A DNA stretch of 64,000 bases from Guadua angustifolia (Eukaryota > Streptophyta > Magnoliopsida > Poales > Poaceae), in the NCBI GenBank assembly GCA_036346375.1, contig CM070517.1:7729161-7793160 (forward strand). Direction: 5' to 3'. Position 1 is the first letter of the stretch. Each line of letters opens with the position of its first letter. The notes under the pieces were generated by a model. The model was not told the DNA's origin. It saw only the letters and a program-made list of their open reading frames with translations, and made no database searches. A program made the position numbers and the translations under genes. Positions 49,995 through 60,179 of the stretch are shown here, piece after piece.

Positions 49995-49999
49995 GTCGT

Positions 50000-50528
50000 C
50001 TCGCCGGTCGCGGTGGTCATGCCACCGCGACCTGGTGTCCCTGTGCTCGCGTTCCGCGGTCAAGACTGTCCAAGCTCAGCCGCCCCGCGCTTCTTCTTCC
50101 TGCTCGTGGAGCCGTGACCCTTTGAGGTCCTAGCCCCATCTCCGCCATGACCGCTGGTCGGACCGGGCACGCAACCCTGATCGTGGGGCACCAGAGGTAC
50201 CCCGCCGCTCCGGCGCGCCCACACGGAGCTGAGCCGTGTCTATTAGGGAAGCGATGTCCCGCAGCCACGGCGTGGCTGGGGTGTCTCCTGCAAGTTCCAC
50301 CGGGGGGTGGTCCAGGAGGAGATGGACGACATGCAAGTTTTGGGCCGGAGTGGCCTCTTCCATGGCTAGCCGCCGTCGAACTGGCAACTCTGCTACCGCC
50401 GAGGGGACGCCGCCGCCCCCCTCCGGGGAAGGCGTGAGACAGTCCCCCACCCGACGGGAGTGCCAGGACGCGTGGCGGGCGCTGCTAGCCTCCGACGGTT
50501 CTTCTTGCTGAGAGCGTGAACCCGCCAT
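50000..50528 (-). pseudogene. Gag N-terminal part of element D
   Basis: The start MAGSRSQQEEPSEASS at 50528 matches MAGSQHQGGG of E gag, and PWLRDIASLIDTAQLRVG matches PWAARDIASLVDAARLGG. After about 130 residues it passes directly into the sequence that precedes the zinc knuckle in E (GTSKGSG-like, near 50080-50110), so the capsid core, roughly 900 bases, is deleted. The copy ends at the H insertion. Confidence 0.75.
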
Positions 50529-50601
50529 CACCAGATGCGGGACCCTTTCAGATGGGTGACCAGGATCCGCTGGAGAGGCGAAAGGGTGAGCCAACCGCTA
50601 C

Positions 50602-50620
50602 CCCCCTACCTAGCGCACCA
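50602..50620 (-). other. Primer-binding site of D
   Basis: Minus-strand GGTGCGCTAGGTAGGGGGG lies just inside the LTR end at 50622 and matches GGCGTGCCAGGTAGGGGGC of E. I believe this is an arginine-tRNA-type site in related elements, but I cannot confirm the tRNA. Confidence 0.6.
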
Positions 50621-50621
50621 C

Positions 50622-51596
50622 TGTCGGTGGTTTTTGCTAGCCAGCTATTATGCCTCGAAGGGGTCCGAGGTTCGATAGAGAGGATCTTCACGGACGGACA
50701 CCTATGAGCTCTCTCGAGGGAGCCACATACACAAGGATACAAGAACACACCAATGTACCTAGGTTCGGGCCCCCAAAGTGGGTAACAGCCCTACGTCCTG
50801 CTTCTACTCTTGTTAATGTGTTTTGACGGGATTACAAGTGCACCGTTTACACTCCAGGTTCTTCCTGAGCTTCCTCAGCGCTCCCCTTCTCTTTTCTCCC
50901 TTTTCTCCTTTTTGTCCCTTTCGTCCCCTTCGTCCCCTGCACCGAACCCCCTTTATATAGGCTGGGCTGGCTCGGGTGTGCGAGAGGGATGACATCACAA
51001 TGATTACACTTCATTTATTACATTAGTCGTTGTAGCCCCATCCTCTGGCCTCATTTTTTGCACCATCTCCAACTCCGCCGGGTCCGCCCAGGAAGTGACT
51101 AATATGGGACAGGTTAGGTGCAGGACAACATAGGGATAAGCTATCGTACAGTCAACAAAGCCACACATATTCAATGGTTCTGACACGGGGTGTCAGGGAA
51201 TAAGACTTCGAGGCGAGGCTCCCCCATTCCGTCGATGTACGTCTTCATGCCTGACTGGCGGTGTACCCCTAAGTACCTTCTGGCTCCTTCGACCGACCAC
51301 ATAGCCTGGCCGCCCAGTAGCAGGGCCTGCTCACCAGGCCGCCACGCGACGCGATCGCTCGACAGTAGGGCCTGATCGCCCACCTGCTTATCTGATCGCC
51401 CACCTACTCGCCACGCCACCAAAGCGCTGATCGCCAGCGAAGAACTCGATTGCCCACCGCCCGGGGCGCCACCTGTGGCCTGATCGCTGGCGGCGAGGGC
51501 TGATCGCCCCACTTTCGCTAAGGCTGTCATGCTTTCGCACATATGGCCCCTTCTGACAGTGGCGGAGAGGGTACCCTGGCGTAAAGTATGCTGACA
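50622..51596 (-). repeat. 5' LTR of element D
   Basis: On the minus strand it runs TGTCAGCATACTTTACGCC (51596) to the CCACCGACA end at 50622, 975 bases. A reversed TATATAA box is near 50953. The U3 repeats carry GATCGCCCA/GCGATCAGG-type units at about 51300-51510. No second LTR of D lies in the window. Confidence 0.8.
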
Positions 51597-51885
51597 CAAT
51601 GTTTCTCCACTAAGTTGAATCAGCAGGGTGCCTAGTCATTCCATCGTTCTTATGCTCATCCAAGTGCCATCAAAGCAATTTTGCCTCTTTTGGGTTCGCA
51701 AACAACAGCTTCAAACGGGGAATTATAGGCAGATACCATGCCACCTTAGCGAGAGGTCCTTTCTTCACCTCCATGCCCTCGTTGTCATCATCCGATCTAT
51801 CTTTATGCTTGTACCTGGATGCATTGCACACGGACATACATGCAAGTTTGCGTACTGTTTACAGTACAGGATACAGTCAGTCGGA
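51597..51885. other. Unrecognised stretch between D and C
   Basis: No coding block or repeat recognised. It separates the outer end of the D LTR from the antisense ORF remnant of C. Confidence 0.35.
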
Positions 51886-52042
51886 CGAGAACGGTGAGGA
51901 AAAACTCAGAATAGGGCGGCATCAGGCCCGCCACTAGTGCCCAGATGAAGGTAATCACCTCCCTGGGGTTGCATTTCAGTGACGGTGCACATACTGAGGT
52001 GGAGGCCTTCGGGGCGGTGAAGAACATTCTAGCGTGACTCAT
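51886..52042 (-). pseudogene. Antisense ORF N-terminal remnant, element C
   Basis: From ATG 52042, after a divergent start, NPREVITFIWALVAGLMPPY and SEFFLTVL match the GEIVVFTSGLMAGLVPPFSEFFLTVL block of element A. Similarity ends at about 51886, where the fragment is cut. Confidence 0.75.
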
Positions 52043-52414
52043 CCATCACCGAAGGGGAAGCGGTGAGCCATGCGGTGGAGTCTTGTTTTTGTTCTGTGAC
52101 TGCAAAGAAGACGAAGGAAGCAAAGAAGCCTGGACAATGAAAGCGACAGGAGTGCGGATCGTGGAGAGGTGGACATGCCTATTTATAAGCCGTGCTCAGC
52201 TTCAAGATGTGAGGAGTCGTGCCCCCACGAACCGATGGTTCGCAAAAAGATCATAATGGTGCGGGACGACAAGACCTGAAGAGTTGTGGCGGTTGTAGAG
52301 AGAATCTGTACGGTTGCATGTACAGGAGTAGGACCCATCTAGGAGCACGCCTAGGTCAAAGAATATCTCCAAAATCTTCTAGGGCGCGCTCCAGGATGGA
52401 TCTGGGGGCTACTA

Positions 52415-53377
52415 TGTCGGTATATTCTACACCGGGGTACTCTCTCCACCATTGTCAGGTGGGACCGCGTGCGCAAGATACAGAAAGAAGAAGGTCCTGA
52501 GCAAGGGACTCAACCTACTAAAGAGAGGCTTGGCGGCGACCAGGACACATGGCCGCCTGGCGAGTAGTTGGGCGATCAGGTCCCAGCCCCGGGCGACCAG
52601 ATCACAACCGCTGAAGACCAGGACACGTGGCCGCTCGGCGAGCAGTCGGGCGACCAAGCCACGTGGCCGTTCGACGAGCAGGCGGGCCCATTGCCAGTCA
52701 TCCGTGCAGACAGAGTTGGGAGGCTTCCACCGAATCCTTCGCTAGGATCACAACGTGTCATAGCCACTAAATGCGCATGGGAGCCATTAAATAGGCGTGG
52801 CTCCCTAACGCTATGATGACCTGTCCCTCCGATTGAGCCAACTTCACTAACTCCCATTCCATCTACACCGCCCAGGGCGAGACGGGGAGACACGTGTACT
52901 AGGCGTTCGTCACGCAGCGTCCGAACCACTCCCCTCAGGCGATCCAAAGATAGGCGATATCAAGCAACGGCAAAGACAAAGAGGCTCTGAGGGATAGTAG
53001 TGATAGAACTAGACACAATCAATGTAATTAATGTAAAACCACTCCCTCTGCTTGCCCTAGCTAGTCCCAGGAGTATATAAGGAAGCTAGTGTGCATGAGG
53101 TGAGGAGGTCGGTCGATCAGTTTACAATAGAGAGGAAGTCCCTAGCTCGAACGATCGAAAGATCGGGCGAACTGAGAACAAGCGGCATACTAGAGCATCA
53201 CGAGCTTGAGCGGGACATAGGGCTATTACCCGCATTGGGAGCCCGAACCTGGGTAAATCCTGGTGTGTTCCCTGTGTGTTCTTGAGTTTCCTGTCCTGCT
53301 TATCACGAGAAGAGAGCGAGAGTGGCCTTGGTGCGAAGACCCCCTACGAAACTCGGTTATACACTCGAACCAATCAT
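52415..53377 (+). repeat. 3' LTR of element C, 3' end truncated
   Basis: It starts TGTCGGTATATTCTACACCGG after a G-rich tract (TCTGGGGGCTACTA). A TATATAAGG box is near 53074. U3 units of about 70 bases carry GGACACRTGGCCGCYYGGCGAG (near 52545, 52620, 52660). The expected TGTCAGGCGGAATATGCCGACA end is missing; sequence passes into a protease fragment at about 53377. Confidence 0.75.
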
Positions 53378-53665
53378 GCAGCATAACCATATGACTGATG
53401 CAGCGTAATGCACCACCGCCATGAACTTGGCTAGCATTGGGCGGCCTAGAATCACATTGTACACAATCTCAAAATCCGCTACGTCAAAGAGGATCTTCTC
53501 GATTATGGAAGTTATGCGGCATCTTTGAATGTACCGGCACTCGATCTAGCCAGTAAGTCGATGATGATGTGAGTTATGCCATGAGACGGCTCAGCTCTGG
53601 CTTTTATCTCGGTCCTAGGAATTCCCATGTTATCCAGCGTCTTCACGAAGATGAGGTTCAGCAAG
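53378..53665 (-). pseudogene. Protease fragment of Retand-type element F
   Basis: Read minus from 53665: LLNLIFVKTLDNMGIPRTEI, which is the part just after the active-site Asp in these proteases, then on to LAKFMAVVHYA near 53440. It directly abuts an LTR end at 53666 with no primer site or gag between, so a large deletion joined LTR and protease. Confidence 0.7.
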
Positions 53666-54226
53666 TGTCGGTGTATTCCACCTGACAGGACCCCGTCAAC
53701 GAACAGGGTTGACTACTCCCTAGACGGAAGGTACGGTTCAGCAGAGGGTGTCTTCATGGCTAGAAACCCTAATGTCTCTCCACGATGGATCTCGGGAATC
53801 AATAGACTAATGGACACGGCGATATACCCAGGTTCAGGCCCCCAACTCGGGTATTGGCCCTACGTCCTGCTGGTTCTTTGTTGAGGAAATGTGAAGGGGA
53901 TTACAATGATTTTTTTAGCTTGGGTGAGTTCTCTCTTCTTTCAACCTCTCGATCTCTCGATCTTTCCTCTCTTCCTCCATCTCCTCGTCCCATGCACCGA
54001 GGCACCCTTATATAGACGGGTTGGCCTGGACAGGGGAGAAGGTGACGCTATACTTATCTACAACACATTAATTACACCCATCATTCCAACTTCCACGTTG
54101 ACCCGCGACTCATTTATTACACACGTCTCCGTGGCCTTGTCCTTCAAACCTCACTTAATGTCGATGAGTGGCTTCGCCTGGTCCGCTTGGGATATGACGC
54201 TCCTGCGACGGGTTTGGTAAGAAATT
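53666..54226 (-). repeat. LTR of element F, cut by element E
   Basis: Plus-strand start TGTCGGTGTATTCCACCTGACAGG is the reversed LTR end. A reversed TATA box is near 54009, and the U3 stretch matches A (1820-2040) in reverse. It is cut at 54226, where the LTR of E starts. Confidence 0.78.
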
Positions 54227-55543
54227 TGTCGGCGATTGCTACTGGGTACCCTCTCCGACGACAAAGCCCTTCACGTGGCGGCTTTGGCGGACGAAGGGCG
54301 AAAGCACGCCCGCCGCCGGCGAGTTACCACGGGCGCTTCGGCGAAGTGGTGGCGAAACGCGCCGCCTTTCGCCGGCGCCCATCACGTGGCGGCACGGCAA
54401 GCGGGCGGCGAAACACGCCGCCCGGCAGTGCCGGTCGGGCGCCGGCGAAAGGAAGCGGCGAAGCACGCCTCGCCGCCCGGCGCCAGTCCGTGGCGGCTTC
54501 GGTGAGCAGGCGGCGAAACACACCCACCGGCGGTGCGGCCCACATGGCGCCCGGCGGCGGTGGCGGCACACCGCCGCCGGCGCCTAACCATGTGGTGGCA
54601 CAGCAAGCAGGTGGCGAAACCGCCCACCGGCAGTGCGGTCACGTGGCGCTTCGGCGGCGGTGGCGAGCATACTGCCTGCGGCGCCCGCCCACGTGGTAGC
54701 TTTGGCGAAGCAAGCGGCGACACGCCCGCCCGGCAGTCTGCCGGCCACGTGGTGCGGCGGCGGTGGCGCTGCGCCACTTTCGCCCGGCGCCCGATCCATG
54801 TGGCGGCTGGCGAGCAGGTGGCGAGGCGCCTCGCCCGGCATCTTGCGGCCCACATGGCGCCCGGCCAGCAGGTGGGCGAGGATGCCCTACTCGCCCCGCC
54901 GCAAGGCAAAAATGTGGTGCGAGGTAGCTTCACCTCGAAGTCTCCTTCCTTATCGTCTTGTGCTAGGCAGCGGGCTGCTTTGTGTCGAGCCTATCAAGCT
55001 ACTGAGATTTCTGCAACAAGCCCATTCCTCGGCGCCTCTCACCTACCGTCAAAAGAGGTCACGTGTCAAGGCGGACGGGCGAGCCATCGTCGGCATTTAA
55101 TGAAATTTGGAGGAGCAGGACAGTCTCAGGGAAGGAGTAATAAATGTATAAGGATCGACATGATGACCCCCCTTTTACATACTCCCGTTAGCCCGGCCTA
55201 TATAAGGGCCTTCTGATGCATGGGAAAGGGGGACGACGAGTCGAACAAGCAAGAGTTCTGCAGTAGAGCCTAAGGAAGAACTTGTAACTCTCAAGCTCTG
55301 TACTGTATGAGTTTCAAACACTCTTTAAACAATCTAGCAGGAAGTAAGGCTATTACCCAGGGAAAAGGGGGCCTGAACCTGGGTAAAATCTCTGTGTCAT
55401 CCCTAGTTCATAGCCGCCGGAATTCGCCGTGTGGGAGTCGCTAGGGTTTTCACCCTCTAGGGTTAGCCAGCCGCGAAGATGCCCTCCTATCGAACAAAAC
55501 CCGGTCTGTAGATCACGGGCCTGTCAGGCGGAATATGCCGACA
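54227..55543 (+). repeat. 5' LTR of element E
   Basis: It runs TGTCGGCGATTGCTACTGGG to TGTCAGGCGGAATATGCCGACA, 1317 bases. GC-rich U3 repeats, TATATAAGG near 55198, single copy of the segment duplicated in A. Confidence 0.82.
54272..54880 (+). promoter_or_regulatory. U3 repeat array with CACGTG boxes
   Basis: Diverged repeats carry five perfect CACGTG palindromes: 54272-54277, 54383-54388, 54640-54645, 54690-54695 and 54746-54751, most as CACGTGGY. Several more are one base off (CATGTGG, CACATGG). CACGTGGC is the core of plant G-box/ABRE elements bound by bZIP and bHLH factors. Whether it drives this LTR is inference. Confidence 0.55.
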
Positions 55544-55563
55544 GGGGCGTGCCAGGTAGGGGG
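55544..55563 (+). other. Primer-binding site of E
   Basis: GGGGCGTGCCAGGTAGGGGG directly after the LTR. The same site is seen in D. Confidence 0.65.
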
Positions 55564-55642
55564 CTAGTGGTTGGTTTTCCCGGCTTACTCCCTGGCGAAC
55601 TTCGGCGTTCTTTCTTCAAGAAGGCAGCCCGCGCGTCTGAAG

Positions 55643-57207
55643 ATGGCGGGTTCTCAGCATCAAGGAGGCGGGCGAAGCGGCGCTCGGGGCAGCGTCGGCA
55701 ATCTCTCGGTGAAGGACCGTCTCACCCCGCCGCCGGTGGTGGCGTGGCTCCATTGGGCGGCGGAGCACCTGTGCGGCGTCGGCGGCAAGGAGGCCGCCAC
55801 TCTGCCAGAATCTGCACTGTTCGTGCCCTCTGGACCACCCTCGGGTGGAGTTCGCGAGAGATTCTCCGGCCACCCGTGGGCTGCGCGCGATATCGCCAGT
55901 CTCGTGGATGCCGCCCGGCTTGGTGGGTCTCCCCCGGCCGTAGAACCGCCGGTGCCCGTTACTGAGGCGCGTCTTTGGCGCTCTCGGGCATCTAGCCGCC
56001 CTAAGGGAAGCAGCTCCGACCAGATGGGCGGGCGAGAAAAAAACATGCGCTTGTGTTGGTCCGGTTCGCGTGGGACCGTGGGGACCTTCGATGCGCACTT
56101 GGATGAAGGCCGCCGGCCGTGGCGATGATCTCGTGGCCGCTGCATTGTGCCACCCGGTCCGGGGCGCCGCCCACGGAGCCAGTGGTCTCCGGACAATGGA
56201 GCCCCTCCGTGGCTCTCGATCTCGGACTAAGGAGGAGGTTCACTCCCGACTCTATAGGGAGCCGGAGTCCTGCGCTCCTAAGGCAGTCTTGGACGGGCCC
56301 GATGAATGGCTGGAGCTCCCTCTATGGCGTCGGTGCAAGCCTTCTCCGTTTGCTTGCGTAGCGTGGCAGAAGGTTCGCTCGCGTCCGTGGAAAAATATGA
56401 CGACACCACCAACCGGAAGAGTTCCTCGGTTACACAGCGGTGGTGCGGCGGTGGTAGCGTCTGAAAAGATCATGGCCAACTACCTTCCAACGGGCCTTGA
56501 CGGATTCGCCCTCTTGGTACATTAAATCTCCGACGTCGGTCGCTTCGTGGGGAAGTTGCAGCGACCTCTTTTCGCCGTAACTTTCGAGGGCTCCTGTGGC
56601 CGGGCGTGGAGGATGACCTCCATGCTCTGGAGCAGGAAAAGGGGGAGTCGCTCCGCGACTTCATTCGGTGGTTTTGTCACTTCCGCAACACGATCCCCCA
56701 CATCTCGGAGCAATCGGTCGTCATCGCCGCCTTAGAAGGCGACTGCTGACCGCAGAAGATGAAGGAGAAGATGGCCACCCGTACTATCAGCACCACCTCC
56801 GAGCTCTTCTCCCTCGCACATAAGTGTGCGCAGGCCGCGGAGGCGAGGGGGCCAGCACCCGGCCCCAAGGGTGGCCAAGGCAAGGACGAGCCCGGGACCT
56901 CGAAGGGTTCCGGCCATTCAAGCAAGAAGGCGTTGAAGCGCGAGGCAGGAGAGACCAGTCGGGTCTTGACCGCCGAGCGCGATGATGAGGACCCCTCACC
57001 ACGGAAGTGCAACCGCCGCGACCGGCGCGACGACCGCCGTGAGTGGTGTGACGACAGTCGAGACCGGCATAATGATCGTCGTGACCGGCGCGTAGATCGC
57101 TGCGGTCGTGGGAACGACCGCCGTGAACAGAAAGAGGGCGAGCTCTATTGCCCGATCCATCGGACCAACACCCATGACACGGACAAGCTGCCGGTCGTGG
57201 GCAAATA
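55643..57207 (+). pseudogene. Gag of element E
   Basis: ATG at 55643 (MAGSQHQGGGRSG), preceded by an in-frame extension to 55571. The first frame ends at 56128. Capsid-like sequence continues in other frames at about 56390-56750. The last part is open from 56759 (MKEKMATRTISTTSELF) with a strikingly Arg/Asp-rich stretch (DRRDDRREW, DRHNDRRDRR at about 57020-57130) and a modified zinc knuckle (YCPIHRTNTHDTDKL). At least two frame breaks lie within. Confidence 0.75.
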
Positions 57208-58119
57208 GTGAAAGCGGCTCAAGGGCGCCGCCCGGCGACGATCAAGGCGAAGATCTGTCGTCGGCTTTCCGGCGAGGCGAACCACGTCGTGGCCTACATT
57301 CACGGTGGTTCATCCACCTTTTCCTCCAACGCCGCTTATAAGCGGTTGAAGAAGTGTCGCCCTGGCGTCGGTCCGGGTGGTCGGATCTTGAAGTGGTCGA
57401 GTAGACCCTCACTTTCGGTCGGTGACCACCCTGAGGGCGCCACCGGGCTGGGGCATCTCCCAGTCGTGGTGTCGCCCACCATTGAAACGTCTTGGCTAGG
57501 GCGCGTCTTTGGTGGAGCGGAGGAGTTCCATCAACCTCCCGTCCTCTTGACATTCCCTGGCGGATCATGGCGGGATCTGCGTCCAGCTCTGCCCATCTTT
57601 GGGGTAGCGCCAGAGGCTGGCTTAATGCCCATAGGTCAGGTGTGCCTCCTCGTCACCTTCGGGGAGGAAGACAACTACCGCACCGAGATGGTGGATTTCG
57701 AGGTCACGGACTTCGACCTCCCCTACAATGCCTTACTCGGCCGACCGGCGTTGGCCAAGTTCATGGCGGCAACCCACTATGCTTACATGGTGGTAAAGAT
57801 GTCGAGCCCCTGGCCCCATCGTGATCGGGTGGATAAATCCGAGGCCTTGCTTGTTGCCACAAGCACTGCATTTGGACATGGTCGGTGCCACTCGCGTCGG
57901 GCGCCAAGCGCCACTTCATGGGAGCCCTCGGGCGGACGACGCGCCTCCACTGCTCTGTCGGTGAGGTCAAGGTGGTCGCCTGAGTCGGGCGAACCCCGAA
58001 CCGTCAACATTGGCGCCCGACCTCGGCGCCAAATAGGAAGACGCGCTCGTCATCTTCCTCCGCCTAACTCCGGCGTGTTACTTTGCTGTCGTCCGACATA
58101 TTTGGGTCCCAGGAGGTGA
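57208..58119 (+). pseudogene. Protease region of element E
   Basis: Blocks RRLSGEANHVVAYIHGGSST, GHLPVVVSPTIETSWLGRV and IGQVCLLVTFGEEDNYRTEM are followed by YNALLGRPALAKFMAATHYA. At the active site (about 57509-57540) the expected VDGGSSINL appears as VERRSSINL and only in a shifted frame, so the catalytic Asp is lost. The tail after 57840 is frameshifted. Confidence 0.75.
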
Positions 58120-58259
58120 TCGAGCACCCGATTAGCAACGCTCCTCGAGGCGCATCGGTCAGATGTGAAGGTCCGGAGGCAGCGCCTGAGCGCCAAGATG
58201 CCATTCGAGGAGGTAGAGAAGCTGTTGGCCGAGGATTGTTAGGGAAGTCTCTCATCTGA

Positions 58260-58781
58260 GTGGCTTGCCAACCACATGTTTCAAATCAAAAATCAGCGGG
58301 AAGTGGGCGCATGTGTGTCGACTTCACCGACCTCAACAAGGCCTGCCCGAAGGATCCATACCCCCTGCCGCGAGTCGAGCTCATTGTTGATTCTACGACC
58401 GGGTGCGAGCTATTGTGCTTCTTGGATGCGTACTCCGGGTACCACCAGATCAGCATGGCGCTTGAAGATGAAGAGAAGACTGCTTTTGTAACCCCTACGG
58501 GTGTCTACTGTTATGTAAGAATGGCTTTTGGTTTAAAGAATGCCGGTTCCACTTACCAACGTGCCATGCATATCACTTTCCGCCCCCAGATAGGGCGAAA
58601 CCTTGAGGTCTACATTGATGATTTAGTTGTAAAGATCAAGAAAAGCGAAGAGCTGATCCAAGACCTGGAGGAAACCTTTGCTAACCTCTGGAAGAATTGT
58701 TTGAAGCTCAATCCTGAAAATCGTCTTGGTTGTGCCCTCACGGCAAACTCTTTGGGTTTCTGGTGTCGGTCGAGGCATTGA
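58260..58781 (+). pseudogene. Reverse transcriptase of element E
   Basis: Open frame with RMCVDFTDLNKACPKDPYPL, TTGCELLCFLDAYSGYHQIS, RMAFGLKNAGSTYQRAM and catalytic YIDDLVVKIKK at about 58612. The region upstream (58120-58260) has stops. The frame runs out near 58730 as the connection domain shifts frame. Confidence 0.85.
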
Positions 58782-59400
58782 AGCCAATCGACAAGATAGC
58801 GGCCATCGAACACATGAAGCCTTGTGCGACTCAAGCAAGTTCGATTGCTGGCGGTCGCTGGACTCCTTGGGGCGATTCATTGCGGTTGGGGAAAAAAGCT
58901 TGCCTCTGTTCAACTTTGTTCAAGAAGACCAACCATTTTGAGTGGATAGAGGAAGCCGAAGGCATTTGAAGATTTGAAGCAATACCTCTCCTCTCCTGGT
59001 CTTTGGTCTCTCCGCGTCCGGGTGGCCGTTGCTCTGTACATACACCATTTGCCCTCCACGAGATGGTGGCGCCGTGCTTTGATTCTTGAGAGAGGAAGGT
59101 GTCCGAAGCCGATCTACTACATCGGCAAAGTGTTGCCTGAGCGCGAAACCCGATACCATGAGCTCGAGAAGATGTTGTACAGTCTGGTGGCGTTGAAAAC
59201 TGTGCACTATTTCCAAGGCGAAATTACCGTGGTCACGGCCTACCCTCTCTGAGATCCTTCACAACCGTGAAGCGGAGGGTCGAATCGGTAAATGGTCGGT
59301 GGGTGGGGAATTCAACTTCAAATTGTACCCCGCGCCATCAAGAGTTAGAATCTGGCGGAGTTAAATGCTTGAGTGGACTCCGCCACTCTGAGCCGAAGAA
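58782..59400 (+). pseudogene. First RNase H of element E
   Basis: HFEWIEEAEGI near 58937 and, in another frame, VALYIHHLPS, KPIYYIGKVLPERETRYHEL and YFQGEITVVTAYPL (58974-59252). Multiple frameshifts. The first catalytic position is again not Asp, as in D. Confidence 0.75.
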
Positions 59401-59504
59401 ATGCCACGCCTTCTCCTAGACCTTATTCTTTGATGGCTCGTTAAGTTTGGAAGGCTTGAAGTCAGGAATTTGTCCTAGTCTCCCCACCGCGACATCCTCT
59501 AGTA

Positions 59505-60060
59505 TGTGGTCGCCCTCGACTTCAAGGCCACGAACAACATAGCTGAATCTGAAGGCTGCTTTGGCGGTTGCATTCTTCGCTTGGCGTTGGGCATTCGGCG
59601 TCTCAAGTCAAGGGTGACTCCTGCTAGTCATCAATCAAGCAGCGAAGGAGTTTGGGTGTTCCGACCCCACCATGGCGGCGTGCTTGGCGGAGGTCAGAAG
59701 AATGGGCAATCGCTTTGAAGGGCTAGGGTATATTCATATCCCGTGCGCGACAACCACGTTGCAGACGGGCTTTCTGGCTTCGCGTCCTCAAAGAACTTCC
59801 GTTCGGTCGGGTCTTGAAGAAAGGCTATCGCGACCGTCCGCCGCCAGCCACAGTCAGGTGGGGATGATGGTGTACGCTTCTTCAGCCCGGTTCAGGGAAG
59901 ACGGCAGCAAGAGTTGTTCTGCGACCTCCGGCTCAAGCGAGGCGGTCTGCCGCCAGCGGCCTCGATTCGAGGAGGATGGCGGCGTGCCGCTTGACCCCAG
60001 TGCAGGAGGGAAGGCGGCGGTGCTGCCAATGCAGACAGGAAAAGCTTAGCCCGGAGAGTA
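59505..60060 (+). pseudogene. Second RNase H and linker of element E
   Basis: VALDFKATNNIAESEGCFGG at 59509 and, in another frame, MAACLAEVRRMGNRFEGLGY with IHIP (59672-59745) match the extra RNase H of D. The linker has Arg/Ser/Gly repeats. Confidence 0.75.
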
Positions 60061-60179
60061 CGGGCGAGCAAGGTGGTAGCATGCATGCATGGAGGAAGAT
60101 CGGTGGATGGATCCTATCCTAGCCTTCTGCGTGACTAAGTGGTCCCGACGATGATGCCTCGGTGAGAAGATTGCCGTAA

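Larger units (their letters stand above)
42594..49999 (+). mobile_element. Element H: Ty1/Copia (Angela/Tork-like) with TSD GTCGT
   Basis: LTRs 42599-43470 and 49125-49994, GTCGT at 42594-42598 and 49995-49999. The canonical Met-tRNA primer site is at 43472. Decayed gag, integrase, RT and RNase H blocks lie in Copia order. The LTR start TGTTGGAAATCATGCCC and the AAGTGGGAGAT tract before the 3' LTR resemble Angela elements. All coding blocks are full of stops, yet the LTRs are still very alike. Confidence 0.9.
14454..51596 (-). mobile_element. Element D: minus-strand Retand/Tat-type Ty3 element, split by insertions
   Basis: Its pieces in element order are: 5' LTR 51596-50622, primer site, gag 50528-50000, [Copia H], gag end and pol 42593-38323, 3' untranslated 38322-37569, antisense ORF tail 37568-37519, [X2 with G inside], antisense ORF 15384-14454. 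The left end is truncated before the first antisense exon and 3' LTR. Two RNase H domains and the antisense ORF place it in the Tat lineage. Gag carries an internal deletion. Confidence 0.8.

Noticed and set aside
54187..55216. Several long overlapping open frames rich in Ala/Arg/Pro
   Set aside because: They sit in the U3 repeat array of the E LTR, overlap on both strands and carry no known domain.
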